The notes under the pieces were generated by a model. The model saw only the letters and a program-made list of their open reading frames with translations, made no database searches and was not told where the DNA came from. Below, in pieces: positions 10,545 to 21,904 of a stretch of 64,000 nt of DNA. The DNA comes from Solen grandis. Taxonomy: Eukaryota > Mollusca > Bivalvia > Adapedonta > Solenidae. Numbering within the stretch: the stretch's first letter is position 1; every line of letters begins with the position of its first letter. Where the stretch lies: the NCBI GenBank assembly GCA_021229015.1, contig CM037785.1, positions 36,473,961-36,537,960 on the forward strand, given 5' to 3'. The translations under genes were made by a program, and so were the position numbers.

Positions 10545-11400
10545 TAACTTCTTGCATTAAGGTCAAGGTTATATTCAAGGTCATACTTAAGATCAAAGGT
10601 CAAAATTTGAGAAATATACCATTCTGAGCTAAGATTGTTAACTTAATTACAATAATTTATAGAAACTGGTTTCAAGGGAAACATTTTTCATTCAAAATTA
10701 ACATTTTCAAAACCTTTTTCAAATAAACCTGATCCTAATTATTGAATACTTTTACATTTGAATACAGTATATACATAATGGTAGGCTTATAAGGAGCGAT
10801 AAAACTGATAAAAAATAGGGATTTTGCATTATTGAAATAAGCAGTTTGTATATCAAATTGTTTAAAGGTTTGTATGTAAACCTTTCATAAATAGCATACT
10901 TATTACATACGTTTATTTTATAGAGGTAAGGTTTAAATCAAATTCAAGGTCAATACTGCAAGGATATTGCAATGTTGACACCAAATGGTGTGCAAAATTT
11001 CAAGTTGATTTCTTGGATCATTTTGTAAAATAAACATTTTCATAACATAAATTATTAATAAAAATTTATATATTGAAAAGTGCTACAAATGCTTCGTATT
11101 TTGATAGTAAGGCAAAATAAATATATATGTGCGGAAATATCACCAATAGTAAAAATCATTATGAATTAATTCGCAAATAGATAATAACGTTTTTAAACAT
11201 TTACTTAAAGCATTGATTTGCATATCATGAATACCATATATCATTTAAACAAATCAAGGTCAAATGGTATACCTTTAGTGTAATATTTAGGTAATAAGCT
11301 TGATTAATAACATTCAATTTTGCTACCCTCTAGGATTTATTTTGTTATGAACAAGTTCGAACAGGTGTTGTCTTAAAGAATCCCTTGATCATTGTTTTTA
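10545..11400. repeat. Degenerate dispersed repeat with AGGTCA-type motifs
   Basis: Repeated AAGGTCA words (10560-10605, 10948, 11257) sit in AT-rich sequence similar in style to other repeats in the window. I see no clear ends and no coding capacity. Confidence 0.35.
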
Positions 11401-11629
11401 CACGTATAATCATTGGTGCCATTACAAGAGCAAATCAGATTGTTCAAAAGATCAATTTGCTAGGTACTTAAAAACAAGGTGCAAATGTTTTGATTACAAT
11501 GTATTATTGGGAAGTATGAGGAATTTAAAAAAATGTCCTTTTTGTTGCCTGACGCTCTGATATTTCATTACTGATTTTTAACAATTATCAAAATCATTAT
11601 CGAGTGAAATACATTATTTAATGTGTTAT

Positions 11630-12305
11630 TAGCTCCACTTTTCGAAGAAAAAAGGTGGGGCTACGGTAATGACCCTCCTGTCATGTGTTGGTTAAGGTTT
11701 TCATTCATGTCCATTTTCTCTAAAACCGTCAAACGTATTCCCTTCCTACGTAGGATACTCGTTCACTATAAAAAGGAACTCATATCAAAAGAGCAAGTAA
11801 TCCTGATATTAATTTTAGCATAGTTATCTTTGAATTTTTAGGTCGATTAAGTTTTTTGTTAATTTCTCAAGAACCATTAAACATATTCACTTCAAACTTA
11901 AAATACTTGTTCACTTTCCGAAATGGAACCCATTTCAAATAGGCTGATAATTCTTAAAATTTGCTGTTTTTATGGAAAACTTTCCGAATCACCATCAATT
12001 ATCACAATTATGCATATTGACAGATCACGGAGAATTCCAAAAATGACGTCACCGGAAGTAATTCGGGAAGGTGTTTTTCTTCTCTCTTTCAAAAAAATGA
12101 ATGATGTTTTTACATTTGAATAGATGAATACCAATCAAAACTATTACATCTGAAAAATAATGGTATAAAATTACTTCTTAATGAAAAAGAACAACATTCC
12201 GAATCATGGCGTGTTATGACGAAGATTATCGGAAGTTGAACGATCTTTGCCGACATTAACCGTAATCTTCCGAGCCCATTAGGGATCCTCTTACTTAATA
12301 TCTGC
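11630..12305 (+). repeat. Dispersed repeat with an inverted copy at 62.33-62.57 kb
   Basis: The part from about 11970 to 12160 is a recognisable reverse complement of 62380-62570; TTTACATTTGAATAGATGAA is shared. Further matching words (GCCGACATT, CCATTAGG) extend to about 12285 and 62330. The left part begins with a short foldback (AGCTCCACTTTT ... GGTGGGGCT). The three short ORFs here are in different frames and lack protein character. Confidence 0.6.
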
Positions 12306-12309
12306 ATAC

Positions 12310-14380
12310 GATAAATTTAGATAAATATTTTCCATTTCTGTAATAATAACTTATGGTTTTGTCATGGTTCTGTACAAATTAATAATCCTAAAGACTATTT
12401 CACTCCGAAATGGCACTTAAACCTACGTAAATCAACGAGCACTCCCCGAACACCTAATCTACATGCTGGTGATACTGAACATACATTTGTGATTTTCCCC
12501 AGTCACTGATTGGTCAATTTAAATCAGCGAATTATACCGGGCATTGCCGATCCTCTTGTAAAATGGTATAATCACTGTATTTCTCTACATTACGCACTGT
12601 GCATACGCATTTCATCGTATATTATTAAATTTTCAAATAGAATTCGAAAGATTGCATAATACTTGATATAAGCGAGACGTATTGTAATGCCCTACAGGGA
12701 TTACCTTATTTGTTCTTCTGTCATTCTTAAATCATTTTAGGTGCTTATTACTGGCGACACTACATTCAGCAAGTTGTTCTCCTTGTTAAATTTACAGGTA
12801 GACAACTTTACTCAAAATAATATGCCAGTATTTCTCAAAATCATTCACTTTAGAATCGATCCCCCTATGTTTTCCACGGTAGAATCCTGTTGATGTCATG
12901 GGTTTTCGCGGCTGTACTTTATCCATTTAAGCCACATTTAATTTAAATCTAGTCAGAATTTCCTTGTCAGAATTGTTTATTCCATGTTTGAATTTAGTTT
13001 GACACAGTTATTGTATTCGATCACTTGGTAGAAGGATCGTATTTTTCTTATGTTATTTAGCCTTGTTCACGTTGTGAGCATCGTCCGCCATTTTGATTTT
13101 TATGTGTGCAGTTACCTAGCAACTGCATCGGCGGGTATATTTGATTTTCTTAAAGAATATATACAGAATTAGAACATGAATCAAGTGTCAAATTCAAGGA
13201 AGCGTAGTTTCGAGGTTATTGTTAGTTTTCTTATAACTTATTTTATATATACATTAAGTTAAGAGTTATTAATGCCATGTATTATACAGGCTTCCATTTC
13301 TGTGAGCTTTAAGCCCACAGTTCACGCAGTGAGCTGTGTGTCTACAGATCACAGTGTGGGGTGTGAACCTCACATTTGTGGGCTGTGTACCCCTGTTTAG
13401 TATAAATACCGAGTCCACGGGTAGTTCGGGGACTCCAACGCTTCTGAATTCCACGCTAGGCCGCATTTTGACTGTTTTATTTTTTTCTCATTGAAGTGGT
13501 GCATTTTTCCCAGTCAAACTTAGGTTCGATGCTTTAATAGTGTATTTATAAGTGAATATCCTGTTTATTTCACAGTCGCGCCCTGAGCCTATATTTCTAT
13601 GATTATTTTTTTTAAAGAAATACTTATTCTAGATAACAATACAGTTGTAAACATACTTGGTAAACTATACGTTGATGTTTAAAACTTTATTGTCAGCTTG
13701 TAGCCCACCGTACGTTTTGTTATAAATTTATAGTATTTTAACGGGTAATAATAGATCTAGAAGTCTACCTCGCAATTTTCCCGACGTTCTTACTGGTTGA
13801 TCGAAACGGTTTATGTAATCGCACACGTAAATTTAGATTTATATTTGAGTGATACAGCCATTTGGTTGTGATTGTAAGTGAAATTTTTAAGAATACACGG
13901 CCTGTTAGATCTAGTTACTAATTTAAAGCCACTCAGTTATTAAAGTTGGAGTCCACACAACACAGATAGTTAAAGACTTGGAGACCTGTCGGGGGTAAAG
14001 CAAGAGACGGCCATCTTAGACCTAGGGTGACCGGCAGCAGCGATCCGGCAGTGTTCCATACGGGCCATTTGACATTGAGTAAAGCAGGCGCACCCGTAGG
14101 GCGTAACAGTATTTCGCAGATAAAACAGATTTTATGGCTACGAATATCATTATATGTAATGTTTGAATATAAAAAATTGATTAATCTGGTAAGGTGCATT
14201 AATTTAAAACAGCTCGTTTACAGTTGATCCGTAGAAAAATAGTGGGGTTTTTTTCCTACTTCATCCTGGTTATTTTTTGTAAAGTCTTTGTTTCCTGACT
14301 AAATAACTCGGCAAATGTATGAGTACGGGAAAACGCTATTTTTCGTAAACGCACTTCCGGAATTCCTGTTGAATATAGAA
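12310..14380. other. Non-coding stretch with promoter-like patches
   Basis: No exon is supported. Locally there is CGCCATTTTG (YY1-like) at about 13087 followed by GTTACCTAGCAAC at about 13110, one base short of an RFX X-box. A short-word repeat cluster based on CCCACA/TGTGGG spans 13311-13388. A TATAAATA at about 13402 is followed by GC-richer sequence. These are motif observations only. Confidence 0.35.
13402..13409 (+). promoter_or_regulatory. Candidate TATA box
   Basis: TATAAATA is followed at a promoter-like distance by a GC-richer stretch around 13430-13470. No transcript or coding sequence can be tied to it, and a decayed LTR is an alternative source. Confidence 0.2.
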
Positions 14381-14433
14381 TATGGTATACCCCGATGCAG
14401 GTGCTTGCTTTACCACGTGACACATTCCGCAAC

Positions 14434-14496
14434 ATGGCGTCTTTACCAGGCCCGAATGGCGAATTCGCGAGTGTTGTTGAAAATTTCAGCCCGTGA
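14434..14496 (+). CDS. Possible first coding exon (20 codons)
   Basis: ATGGCG at 14434 lies in a good initiation context (AAC before the ATG, G after it) inside an unusually CpG-rich patch (14390-14510). The frame reads MASLPGPNGEFA and ends ENFSP before a stop at 14494. A weak GTGAAG donor overlaps the stop and could splice the frame out. No downstream exon was recognised on the plus strand. A chance ORF in a CpG patch is at least as likely. Confidence 0.15.
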   Translation: MASLPGPNGEFASVVENFSP

Positions 14497-14499
14497 AGT

Positions 14500-15741
14500 G
14501 AGAGCATGCTCGAATAAGAAATGCGATTAGTCATGAAACAGCACACGAAAATATAAATTCTACATATAGCGTAACGCTATAGCCTGTGATAGATATGTTT
14601 TACAATCACGGAATTTTGCATTGGTTGACCATGCGTCTGTAGATGGAAATTGAAAGCGGTAATACACATAGCTAGTTTTAAATCAAATTCCTAGTCAATG
14701 ACCATCTATGAACGAGCTGCTTTAAAATCTTGTCGAAATGAACCAAAGGCTGATTTTATTTTATTTTATTATAAGTCATATAAAACAAATATTACTGTAA
14801 AAAAGGATCAAATAAAAAGATTCTTCTGACTTTATATCTAATACCTCAATGAAAATGATGATTAAGGATTTTTTTATTTACCCCTACAAATGTGTTTTCT
14901 TTTGATACACACAGAAAAATATCTGTGTTAAGATCAGGAAAATATTAGAAATAGTGTTATTTTAGCTAGTAAAGATGGGCTATCGTTTCACAAATTATAT
15001 TCCATTTCAGAAGCAGGAATAATTTAGATAATATTTTTCACGTGTTTTCTATACCAGTCAACAATATCTTTTCTTTTCCTTCTTTTTCAGTGCCAAACAA
15101 AACGAAAGCTCCTAATTACAGCTCATTGTAAATGTTTTATAATTCCTAATATAGGTTCAGTACCGTTCGTAACGCTATTGTCTGTAATGGAGAAACCAAC
15201 CAATAACATTATATGAATATGTGGAAGCAAACAACATACTTTATTATTTAATTTATGTATCTTTTCATTTCATTTTATATACACATGTATTTTATATAGG
15301 TAAGTTAATGATATTCAATATAAAAATATATATGTATCTTATATTGAAATACTACTAAAAAAAAAAGAGGGTGGTGTGTAAAAAAAATGTTCTCAGGCTT
15401 GGACTCCACCCCCACACCCCTACTCCACACCGTTTGAATGGCGAACCTACCTATTTTACCCACTGCATCACTTGGCCAACTGCTGCATACAAACGAATTT
15501 TATCAATATAGTGTTGATACCTGTTCCTGGGAATTCCAGCTAATTATGGTTCAAGTATCTCCGAATAAGATGCGATTTGTTTTTCTTTTTCGCACTTTCT
15601 TAATTAAACAACGTTATCTCCAGCATCAATTATCAACACATTTTAATTCAGTTTAGACTTTCATAACGCAATCGTACTGAAATAACCATGAAAATTATCA
15701 CCATTTAGTGTTAAGACGGAACTTTATCTCTGCGTATTTTA
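14500..15741. other. AT-rich non-coding stretch
   Basis: Nothing recognised beyond short homopolymers and a C-rich patch near 15400-15425. The 72-aa ORF at 15438-15656 has no recognisable features. Confidence 0.4.
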
Positions 15742-15860
15742 TGCATGGCCCGCGCTTGTTTGAATAAAATTTCCACGGAATAATTAAAAATATACTGATA
15801 ATGTTTCAGATAAAGATGTGTATACATACATATATATGCAATGAAATGTTTTCCTTTTTG
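15742..15860 (+). repeat. Duplicate of the segment just 3' of the GT92 gene
   Basis: Nearly identical to 16091-16208, 349 bp away in the same orientation. The second copy lies immediately downstream of the GT92 stop codon on the minus strand, so this is an extra copy of that gene's probable 3' UTR. Confidence 0.85.
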
Positions 15861-16090
15861 CAATAAGCAAACAACCCTGTTAGAAACAAATATAAACAAA
15901 AACAGGTGTCTTACTTTGCATACAGGTGAACATTCCAGTATATTTTTTTTAATTATGGCTCATACTATATTTGATTTGAGATGTTTCTAGACAGAAAAAT
16001 AACGTGTAATGGACGGAAAGAAGGATGGATTTAAGGACGGAAAACGCAAAAAAAAATTAGTATCCTTTAAGTTAAAGTTGTCACATCAAA

Positions 16091-16208
16091 TGCATGACCC
16101 GCGCTTGTTTGAATAAAATTTCCACGGAATAATTAAAAATATACTGTTAATGTTTCAGATAAAGATGTGTAAACACACATATATATGCAATAAAATGTTT
16201 TCCTTTTT
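16091..16208 (+). repeat. Probable GT92 3' UTR segment, member of a direct duplication
   Basis: Partner of 15742-15860; the shared sequence starts TGCATG(A/G)CCCGCGCTTGT. I saw no clear AATAAA on the minus strand within the first 100 bases after the stop, so the poly(A) site is unresolved. Confidence 0.8.
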
Positions 16209-16212
16209 CTAA

Positions 16213-16412
16213 TCATATCAACCCGATCTTTCTCTTAGCGGCCATCACATTTTTGCGTATTTTGTCAGCGATTCTACCGAAGCGCCTATCAGTCATACGT
16301 TGGAATCCAGTGTAGCATTTACTTTCCGTCTGATTTCCACTGCGGTTCAACCATTCATATCTACATTCCCGGAAATGTCTTATCACCACGTCTTTGTCAG
16401 CATCAGCTGTGA
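16213..16412 (-). CDS. GT92 exon 4: C-terminus and stop
   Basis: The acceptor is ambiguous. Of three AGs following a pyrimidine tract, starts at 16412 (GAG) or 16406 (CAG) fit the phase-1 end of exon 3, while the first AG (start 16414) does not. The product has VVIRHFRECRYEW, a second cysteine and a basic KIRKNVMAAKRKIGLI end, matching the typical GT92 tail. Stop TGA is at 16215-16213. Confidence 0.72.
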
Positions 16413-19400
16413 CTCTAAAAGGAGAATAAAAATCAGGTTTAGTTTTAATCTCGATGCAAAGTAAACTAACTGTTTTTGTACAACCCATGGCGTTCAAAAT
16501 TCAACCAACAGTTGGCTGACAATAAAGTTCAATAAAGAAATTTGTAAAGATAATTCCGTGAAAATTGAATTTATTTTTTAAATGGTGACGATTTAGATTT
16601 TATCTTACATTTGTTTTAATTTGGGAAAATGTTTTAAAATCTATTTAAAATCCATCTAGAATGCTGCTGATTCTGGGACACACTGAAAGTAAGATTTCTT
16701 ACGGCAAGAACATAATTCAAGCACATACGTTTCATATCCTTCCCTCGGGCGCGCATTGTGCGTATATAAGGTCCCTGGGGCTACACGTTCCGTCACATGC
16801 AGTAGTTTGACGCAATCCATGATGGCTTCTGTATGGTTCCCGTATTGGAGTATCATCATGTCTGAAGAAGTGTTAGTCTTCCCCCATGACAGGATATGGA
16901 CATTAACCAGCATGTTAAAACTGCTGGCCCGTGGATGGGACTTTTGGAGGTCTTCCTGGGCCAAACAAATTTAAATAATAAATCGTTTTCTGTGCATTAA
17001 CCCCTTATCTCATAAATATTCATATAAAGTTTATGACTTGATGAATATTTACTTAACTTTAATTGACGTATAAAACTGTGGAATTGCCTTTGCCGTAAAG
17101 ACTGTAGAATCTGAGGTTCAATACAGTATGAGCAAAAAGAAGAGACCTGACCAACATCAGACAGCTCCTGTAGGAGCTGTCTGATCTTGGTCTGCTCTGT
17201 TTGTCATTGCGTCAAAACGAAAGAGTTCATCTTATATACATGTAAGGCACATTACAATTACATGTATATTCAATCAGCATTTGAATGTAGCGGAAGAAAT
17301 ATATTGCCTTTACATCAGTGAAAGTCGACACTTCAAATATCAATACCAGCTTTCGTTTTCTTATTTTCACTTCACATTTATTTCGTACTTATTTGTTACA
17401 TGGTCGACGTCTTATATCCGAATCGATAACCGCCAAAACACTATTCATGTAGTTCAAAAAGAAAAAATAAGTCTCGGCTCTTGTAAAAGCAGTCTACAAA
17501 ATGATTACATTTACTTAAAATGAAATTGCTACATCGTGTATTGTCGAAAATAAGAGATCAAAACTGAGAGATCATTCGAAAACTCATATGCCATGTAAAG
17601 AAAACATACAAAAGTTGATGGAAGTTTCTATGCTATTTTCTTCATAATTATTGGAATAATAAATATGTCGACATCAACATTTTTAATATCAAGGCTGTAC
17701 TACAATCTAGTTTAACTTAATCGTGTCGTAAAATCTATCAATATTATACGCCCGAAGGTATTGCAATGTGGAGAATCCTTATATATTGTATGGTAAAATA
17801 ATGTTGTCAAAAATCATAAATATCGTTCATTTGAGTATTGTTGATTCTATCACGATTCGAATCACACATGCGACTGAAACTAGCTTATGTTAGAGATGCT
17901 CCAATAATCCCTCTATATATCTTAAATGACGAAGGACCTTAACTCCTGGAAAAAAAAAACATGTGCAAAAAGTCCTGTCTTCGTGCACAATTACATACGA
18001 AGGCAAGTATATATGGTAAATTTGAAATGAGTGCCGCAGTAAAGAAGGGTGAATCTGTTTCAGAAAAGTGATAAAGGGCCATAATTCCAAAAGCATAAAA
18101 TTCAGCCTTGAGGGGTTTTGTTCACAAGGTTCTACTGCATAACTGTGGCAAGGAAAAAGTGACCAAGGGCCATAATTCCAAAAGCATAAAATTCAGCCTT
18201 GAGGAGTTTTGTTCACAAGGTTCTACTGCATAACTGTGGTAAGGAAAAAGTGACCAAGGGCCATAATTCCAAAAGCATAAAATTCAGTGACCAAGGGCCA
18301 TTTCTAAGGTTAAAAGGAAGGAAAAACCAAGGGTTTAAAATTCATAAGAACACAAAATTCAGCCTTTAGGAACATCTACATATAAAGGCAAGTACAATAG
18401 GTACGTTTGAAACGTGTATGAGGAGTACAATGTCTGGCTTACAGACGGACAGACGGACGGACGGACGTTCTCACTGAAGTGACATTGTGGGATTTTTCCT
18501 TTGATCTTTGGCCCTTTTGCACCCCGTAATTTGCACCCCACAAGCAACAAATCAGCCCACAAGTGCCAATTGTACTCCCGAAACCCCATAAAACTAACCC
18601 TAACCCAATTTCCTCACCCCGGAGCATCACCTGAGTGAGAGCGGACAGACCCACGAACGGAAAGACGGACAGACGGTAAGTCGGCTGAGGGTAAAGCATA
18701 ATATAACCCTTCGGGCGTATGAAAAGATGTTTAATTGTTAACCATAAGTTGAACATAGGTGGTCGCCGTAGCAGGAAGGATGAACTCATCAGTGTCATAC
18801 AACCCGATGTATTTGTATGTAGCCAGTCGCTCTTGGGAATCAAAAGCCACCACTTGCTCGTCGTGGTACATAACAGGGTTCCAGTCTCCATTCTGTCGGG
18901 GAATTTCGTCTGAGAGTATACGAAATTATTGCCTATTTAATTCATATAAAGAGTTCTATTTATTCGTGTTTTACTGTGATAAAAGTCATACATGTACATA
19001 TCATTTTAACTTATATACATGTAAATATATGCACTCAGTCACAACATTAAAATAACATTATATGAAGATGAATCACTACCAGAAATGTCGATCATAGATA
19101 AATTTAGTATTGCAATCTATGAGCTATTATGTAAAAGGCAAATCCACTAAGTGAGCGCAGAATTTTTAAAAAAAAAATTGTTTTTGTTTGTCTTAACTTG
19201 GCCTGTGTTCATTACTGGCTCTTGAGTTGGCTCTTCCCCTTCCTTCTAACAGGAATAGTGATTCTTATCCCCCCACCCCGACAAACGCATGTATTATATT
19301 AATATCAAACACGTCTAAATTCAAACTTATTTTTCTTACAGATTATACCTCCAAATAAATATACATTTGTTTTGATTTAGATTGATCTGAATATCAGAAA

Positions 19401-20842
19401 CTAGATATCTAAATTAATAAGAAGTTAAAATGAAAACCAAAGACCAAAATTTTTACCAATCGTAATTTAACATTTTAATATCCTTAACGGTTCTGCAGAC
19501 GATTTCCAAATGTACCCAGACGGCAAATGCGTTTTTTTTTTTTTAGATTTATCGTTCTTTTACAGACCTCATGGTTTAATTATATACAGACAATATCTCG
19601 TGGTAGACTAGATTGCCATATCCTCCACTGGTAAATATTCAAGATGGCGTTAGCTCGTTAGTATTTGAAGCAAAATTTACAATACTCCTAAATCACCCTG
19701 TGACCTGGTGTAACGTTATGAAAATTACCCGTAATAAAAGTTTCTTATGAATGAGTTGCGCATGTGCAAGGACGCTTGGGAAAAGTTTTTAGGGGTGGGT
19801 TAGATTTAGGTTAGGGTTAATTAGGTAAAGGTAAGTAACAATAAGATAATAAGATTTTTTTCCGATCTTTTAGGTTGCATAAATAAATCCGTGTTAAGTT
19901 GCATTCAATCTCATGACGTTGACACCTGGCCCACGGACTATCTGGAGCTGCGCTCGCTTCTAAGATAATTTTTATAGTTTGATATGATATAATCTTACCC
20001 AGTTTTGGAACCATTGGCATTGGAACAACTTCTACTAAGCCTTCTTCATGATAATATATCAATGTACTCCTTGCAGCTTTATTGAGGTTATAATAAGGGT
20101 AGATCACAATCTTGTCAACTCCAAAGAATCTGTTAAACTCTATCCATTCGATTAACTCGTGTGCGTTTTTAGTTCCATACGCTATCTTTCCGTTTACCGC
20201 GAACCGGTGTGAAGAATTTGGCAGCCTATAAACGGGTTGTTCAAACACAGTTTGTCTCGAACAACTGGTTTCGCTCAGCTCCAGTCCCACACCAACAGGA
20301 TAAGACAGCATGTCATACTTATATGGGCAAATAAGCTGCAAAGACATGAATTCCGTTTGGACAAAGGTCACCCTCCTTTTGCCTTTGGAACGTTTAGAGG
20401 TCACAGAGCCGTCTTTGTGCAGGTAACAACAGTTATAGGTCGTGTTCCAGTCGAAGGCCATCTCCCATCCGTTGACAATGAACTGGTACCATGCCGAAGA
20501 TTTATCGTCATAATTGGCGACGACCGAAAATATGTATAGCGTTCCATTTGTAACACAAGCATGCCCTTGCTTTTCCAACAGAAACCTAATTGAAAGATAC
20601 TCCACTTCCGCAGCTGAAAAATGAGCTGGCTTCTTCTTTGCTTCTGCTATATCCACTTTTGAGTAGGACTCATTCCTGTACATTTTACTGTCGCCATGTT
20701 CTGTAGTTTTTCCAGGATGTCTTTCGACAGGTGATTGATTTAAAATGCAAGAATTATTGAAGGCAAGCAATATTATCATAAGAGTTTCAGTTATCATCAC
20801 ATAAATGAAAACGTTGACCATCGTATCATGTCCATTCAACAT
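16213..20842 (-). CDS. Glycosyltransferase family 92 (DUF23) protein, four coding exons
   Basis: I join four exons: 20842-19999, 18909-18743, 16955-16703 and about 16412-16213. Phases agree at all three junctions and the total is 1464 nt (487 codons plus stop), close to the usual size of GT92 proteins. Residues 8-28 are a hydrophobic signal anchor, giving a type II topology expected in the Golgi. The GT92 domain starts near residue 214 (FAVNGKIAYG, then IEFNRFFGVDKIVIY). Residues 320-324 are DTDEF in the context KYIGLYDTDEFILP, the metal-binding DxD-type motif of the family. The C-terminus has the HFREC and KIRKNV blocks. GT92 enzymes such as C. elegans GALT-1 add galactose to glycans; the acceptor here is unknown. 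A splice acceptor just before the ATG implies an upstream non-coding exon. All assignments are by eye. Confidence 0.82.
16703..16955 (-). CDS. GT92 exon 3
   Basis: The 253-nt exon follows acceptor GGCCCAG in phase 0 and ends at donor GTAAGAAA in phase 1. It continues the family pattern after the DxD motif (QLM at the end of exon 2 joins EDLQKSHPRASSFNML), then VNVHIL and HNARPREGYETYVLEL. Confidence 0.75.
17150..17191. repeat. Near-perfect hairpin in GT92 intron 2
   Basis: Arms ATCAGACAGCTCC (17156-17168) and GGAGCTGTCTGAT enclose a TGTA loop. After one C-C mismatch the pairing extends through ACCAA/TTGGT. It has the same CC-TGTA-GG centre as the terminal hairpin at 7813-7830, so it may be a lone transposon end. 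Confidence 0.8.
17890..18715. repeat. Pearl-like element with 91-bp tandem units inside GT92 intron 2
   Basis: GCCATAATTCCAAAAGCATA recurs at 18078, 18169 and 18260 (period 91). Downstream are GGAC/GACA microsatellites at 18442-18465 and again at 18637-18675. These are the same parts as in the elements at 3.0 and 22 kb, although the segment between the two microsatellites is distinct. Confidence 0.65.
18743..18909 (-). CDS. GT92 exon 2: catalytic DTDEF motif
   Basis: The 167-nt exon follows acceptor CTCTCAG and ends before donor GTTAAC in phase 0. The two leading bases complete an Asp codon with the last base of exon 1. The product contains GDWNPVMYHDEQVVAFD and then YKYIGLYDTDEFILP. Longer ORFs over the same DNA in other frames (18439-18891 minus, 18719-18913 plus) are shadows. 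Confidence 0.85.
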
Positions 20843-20847
20843 CTTGA
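19999..20847 (-). CDS. GT92 exon 1: start codon, membrane anchor, N-terminal half
   Basis: A polypyrimidine tract ending TTTTCAG precedes TCAAG and the ATG at 20842, so I start at this methionine rather than the in-frame one at 20872. The exon ends at 19999 before a strong donor, GTAAGATT (phase 1). The frame runs on to 19817 inside the intron, but that extension does not resemble the family. It encodes the anchor, a luminal stem with several N-glycosylation sequons (NES, NGT, NTT, NSS) and the first GT92 block. Confidence 0.85.
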
Positions 20848-20872
20848 CTGAAAAGAAGAGACAAAAGAACAT

Positions 20873-21855
20873 TAAATATACACAAAATACAAAATAAATT
20901 CAGTAAAATAATACAGCACTAGGACGTTTCTTGGATTGGGTCAGTACTTTAGCGCATAGAAAAGATATTACAGATTTACAAGATTGACATTTGTGCTGTA
21001 AAATTGGACCACATCGCCTAGCGGTATCAAAAGTGCTCGGGCTTCCCTGATCATATCCTTATTGCACCTCCAAAGACTTGAATGAGTGCGCTAAGTTAAG
21101 GAGTTATTAAATATAATTATAGACTTTCACACTAACAGATAGTAATATTAGCATTTGAACTAAAACATGCACTTAAATTAATGAAATATCAGACGGTCAA
21201 CCGAGTATCATAAGGAACACAAAGATAATCTAGATTTTATTTCTTACCTTTTTTCAAGGTGGTCTTTACAATTGTTTCTTTCCAAGTTTTATTCAGCTTA
21301 TGCAGGAAGTCAGACTACTCTACTAAGGCATGAAATGGGCCTATTAGAAAACATACATTCGGCCCATGCCAGCAGTATTTCATTAAATAATGAGAACACC
21401 TGCTTCAGAAACAGTAATAATATAACTGCTATTTATGTTGTTTCTTTCATTAGAAATTCAACTCTGCTTTATTCGTGGAAGCATAAACAGCTCAATAACA
21501 CCAATGAAACATTTATACATAAAATTGCATCCAATTATAGTTCTGTATATCAAATGTGTTTCCGTGTGTCACACCTGTTTATGAATGCTGGACGACCAAA
21601 CGACTGGATGAAAAATTGAACTCCGACAACGTTTTGCTCCAAAGACAGTTCCGAGACAAGGCAGTCCAAAGGACAGCTATATCCCTCGCCGCTGACTTAA
21701 TAAAAACCTTTTCAGCTTTTGGTTACTATACAAAATGCAAACATCAAATTAATGTATACTTACTTTTAAAACAAAGGAGACATGTTTTCCTCTAATGGAA
21801 ATTGCCCTGCTTCTGCCAACATTTTGATGTAGTTGACTTATGAAAAACTTTCCGT
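20873..21855. other. Upstream region of the GT92 gene
   Basis: Probably intron and 5' region, since exon 1 is preceded by a splice acceptor. The two overlapping plus-strand ORFs (21272-21619, 21556-21795) show no family features I recognise and I do not call them genes. No promoter motif stands out. Confidence 0.35.
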
Positions 21856-21904
21856 TGTTCAGAAAATATAGCATGGAAACAAAAATATCCAGGAAAGAAC
21901 ACTG

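Noticed and set aside
13269..13466. Minus-strand ORF over the CCCACA/TGTGGG cluster
   Set aside because: It has repetitive short words and no protein features; regulatory or old repeat sequence is more likely.
18439..18891. 150-aa minus-strand ORF
   Set aside because: It overlaps GT92 exon 2 in the wrong frame and then runs through a repeat; the correct frame gives the DTDEF motif.
19817..19998. C-terminal extension of the 351-aa GT92 ORF
   Set aside because: It lies beyond a strong GTAAGA donor whose phase matches exon 2, and the extension does not resemble the family.
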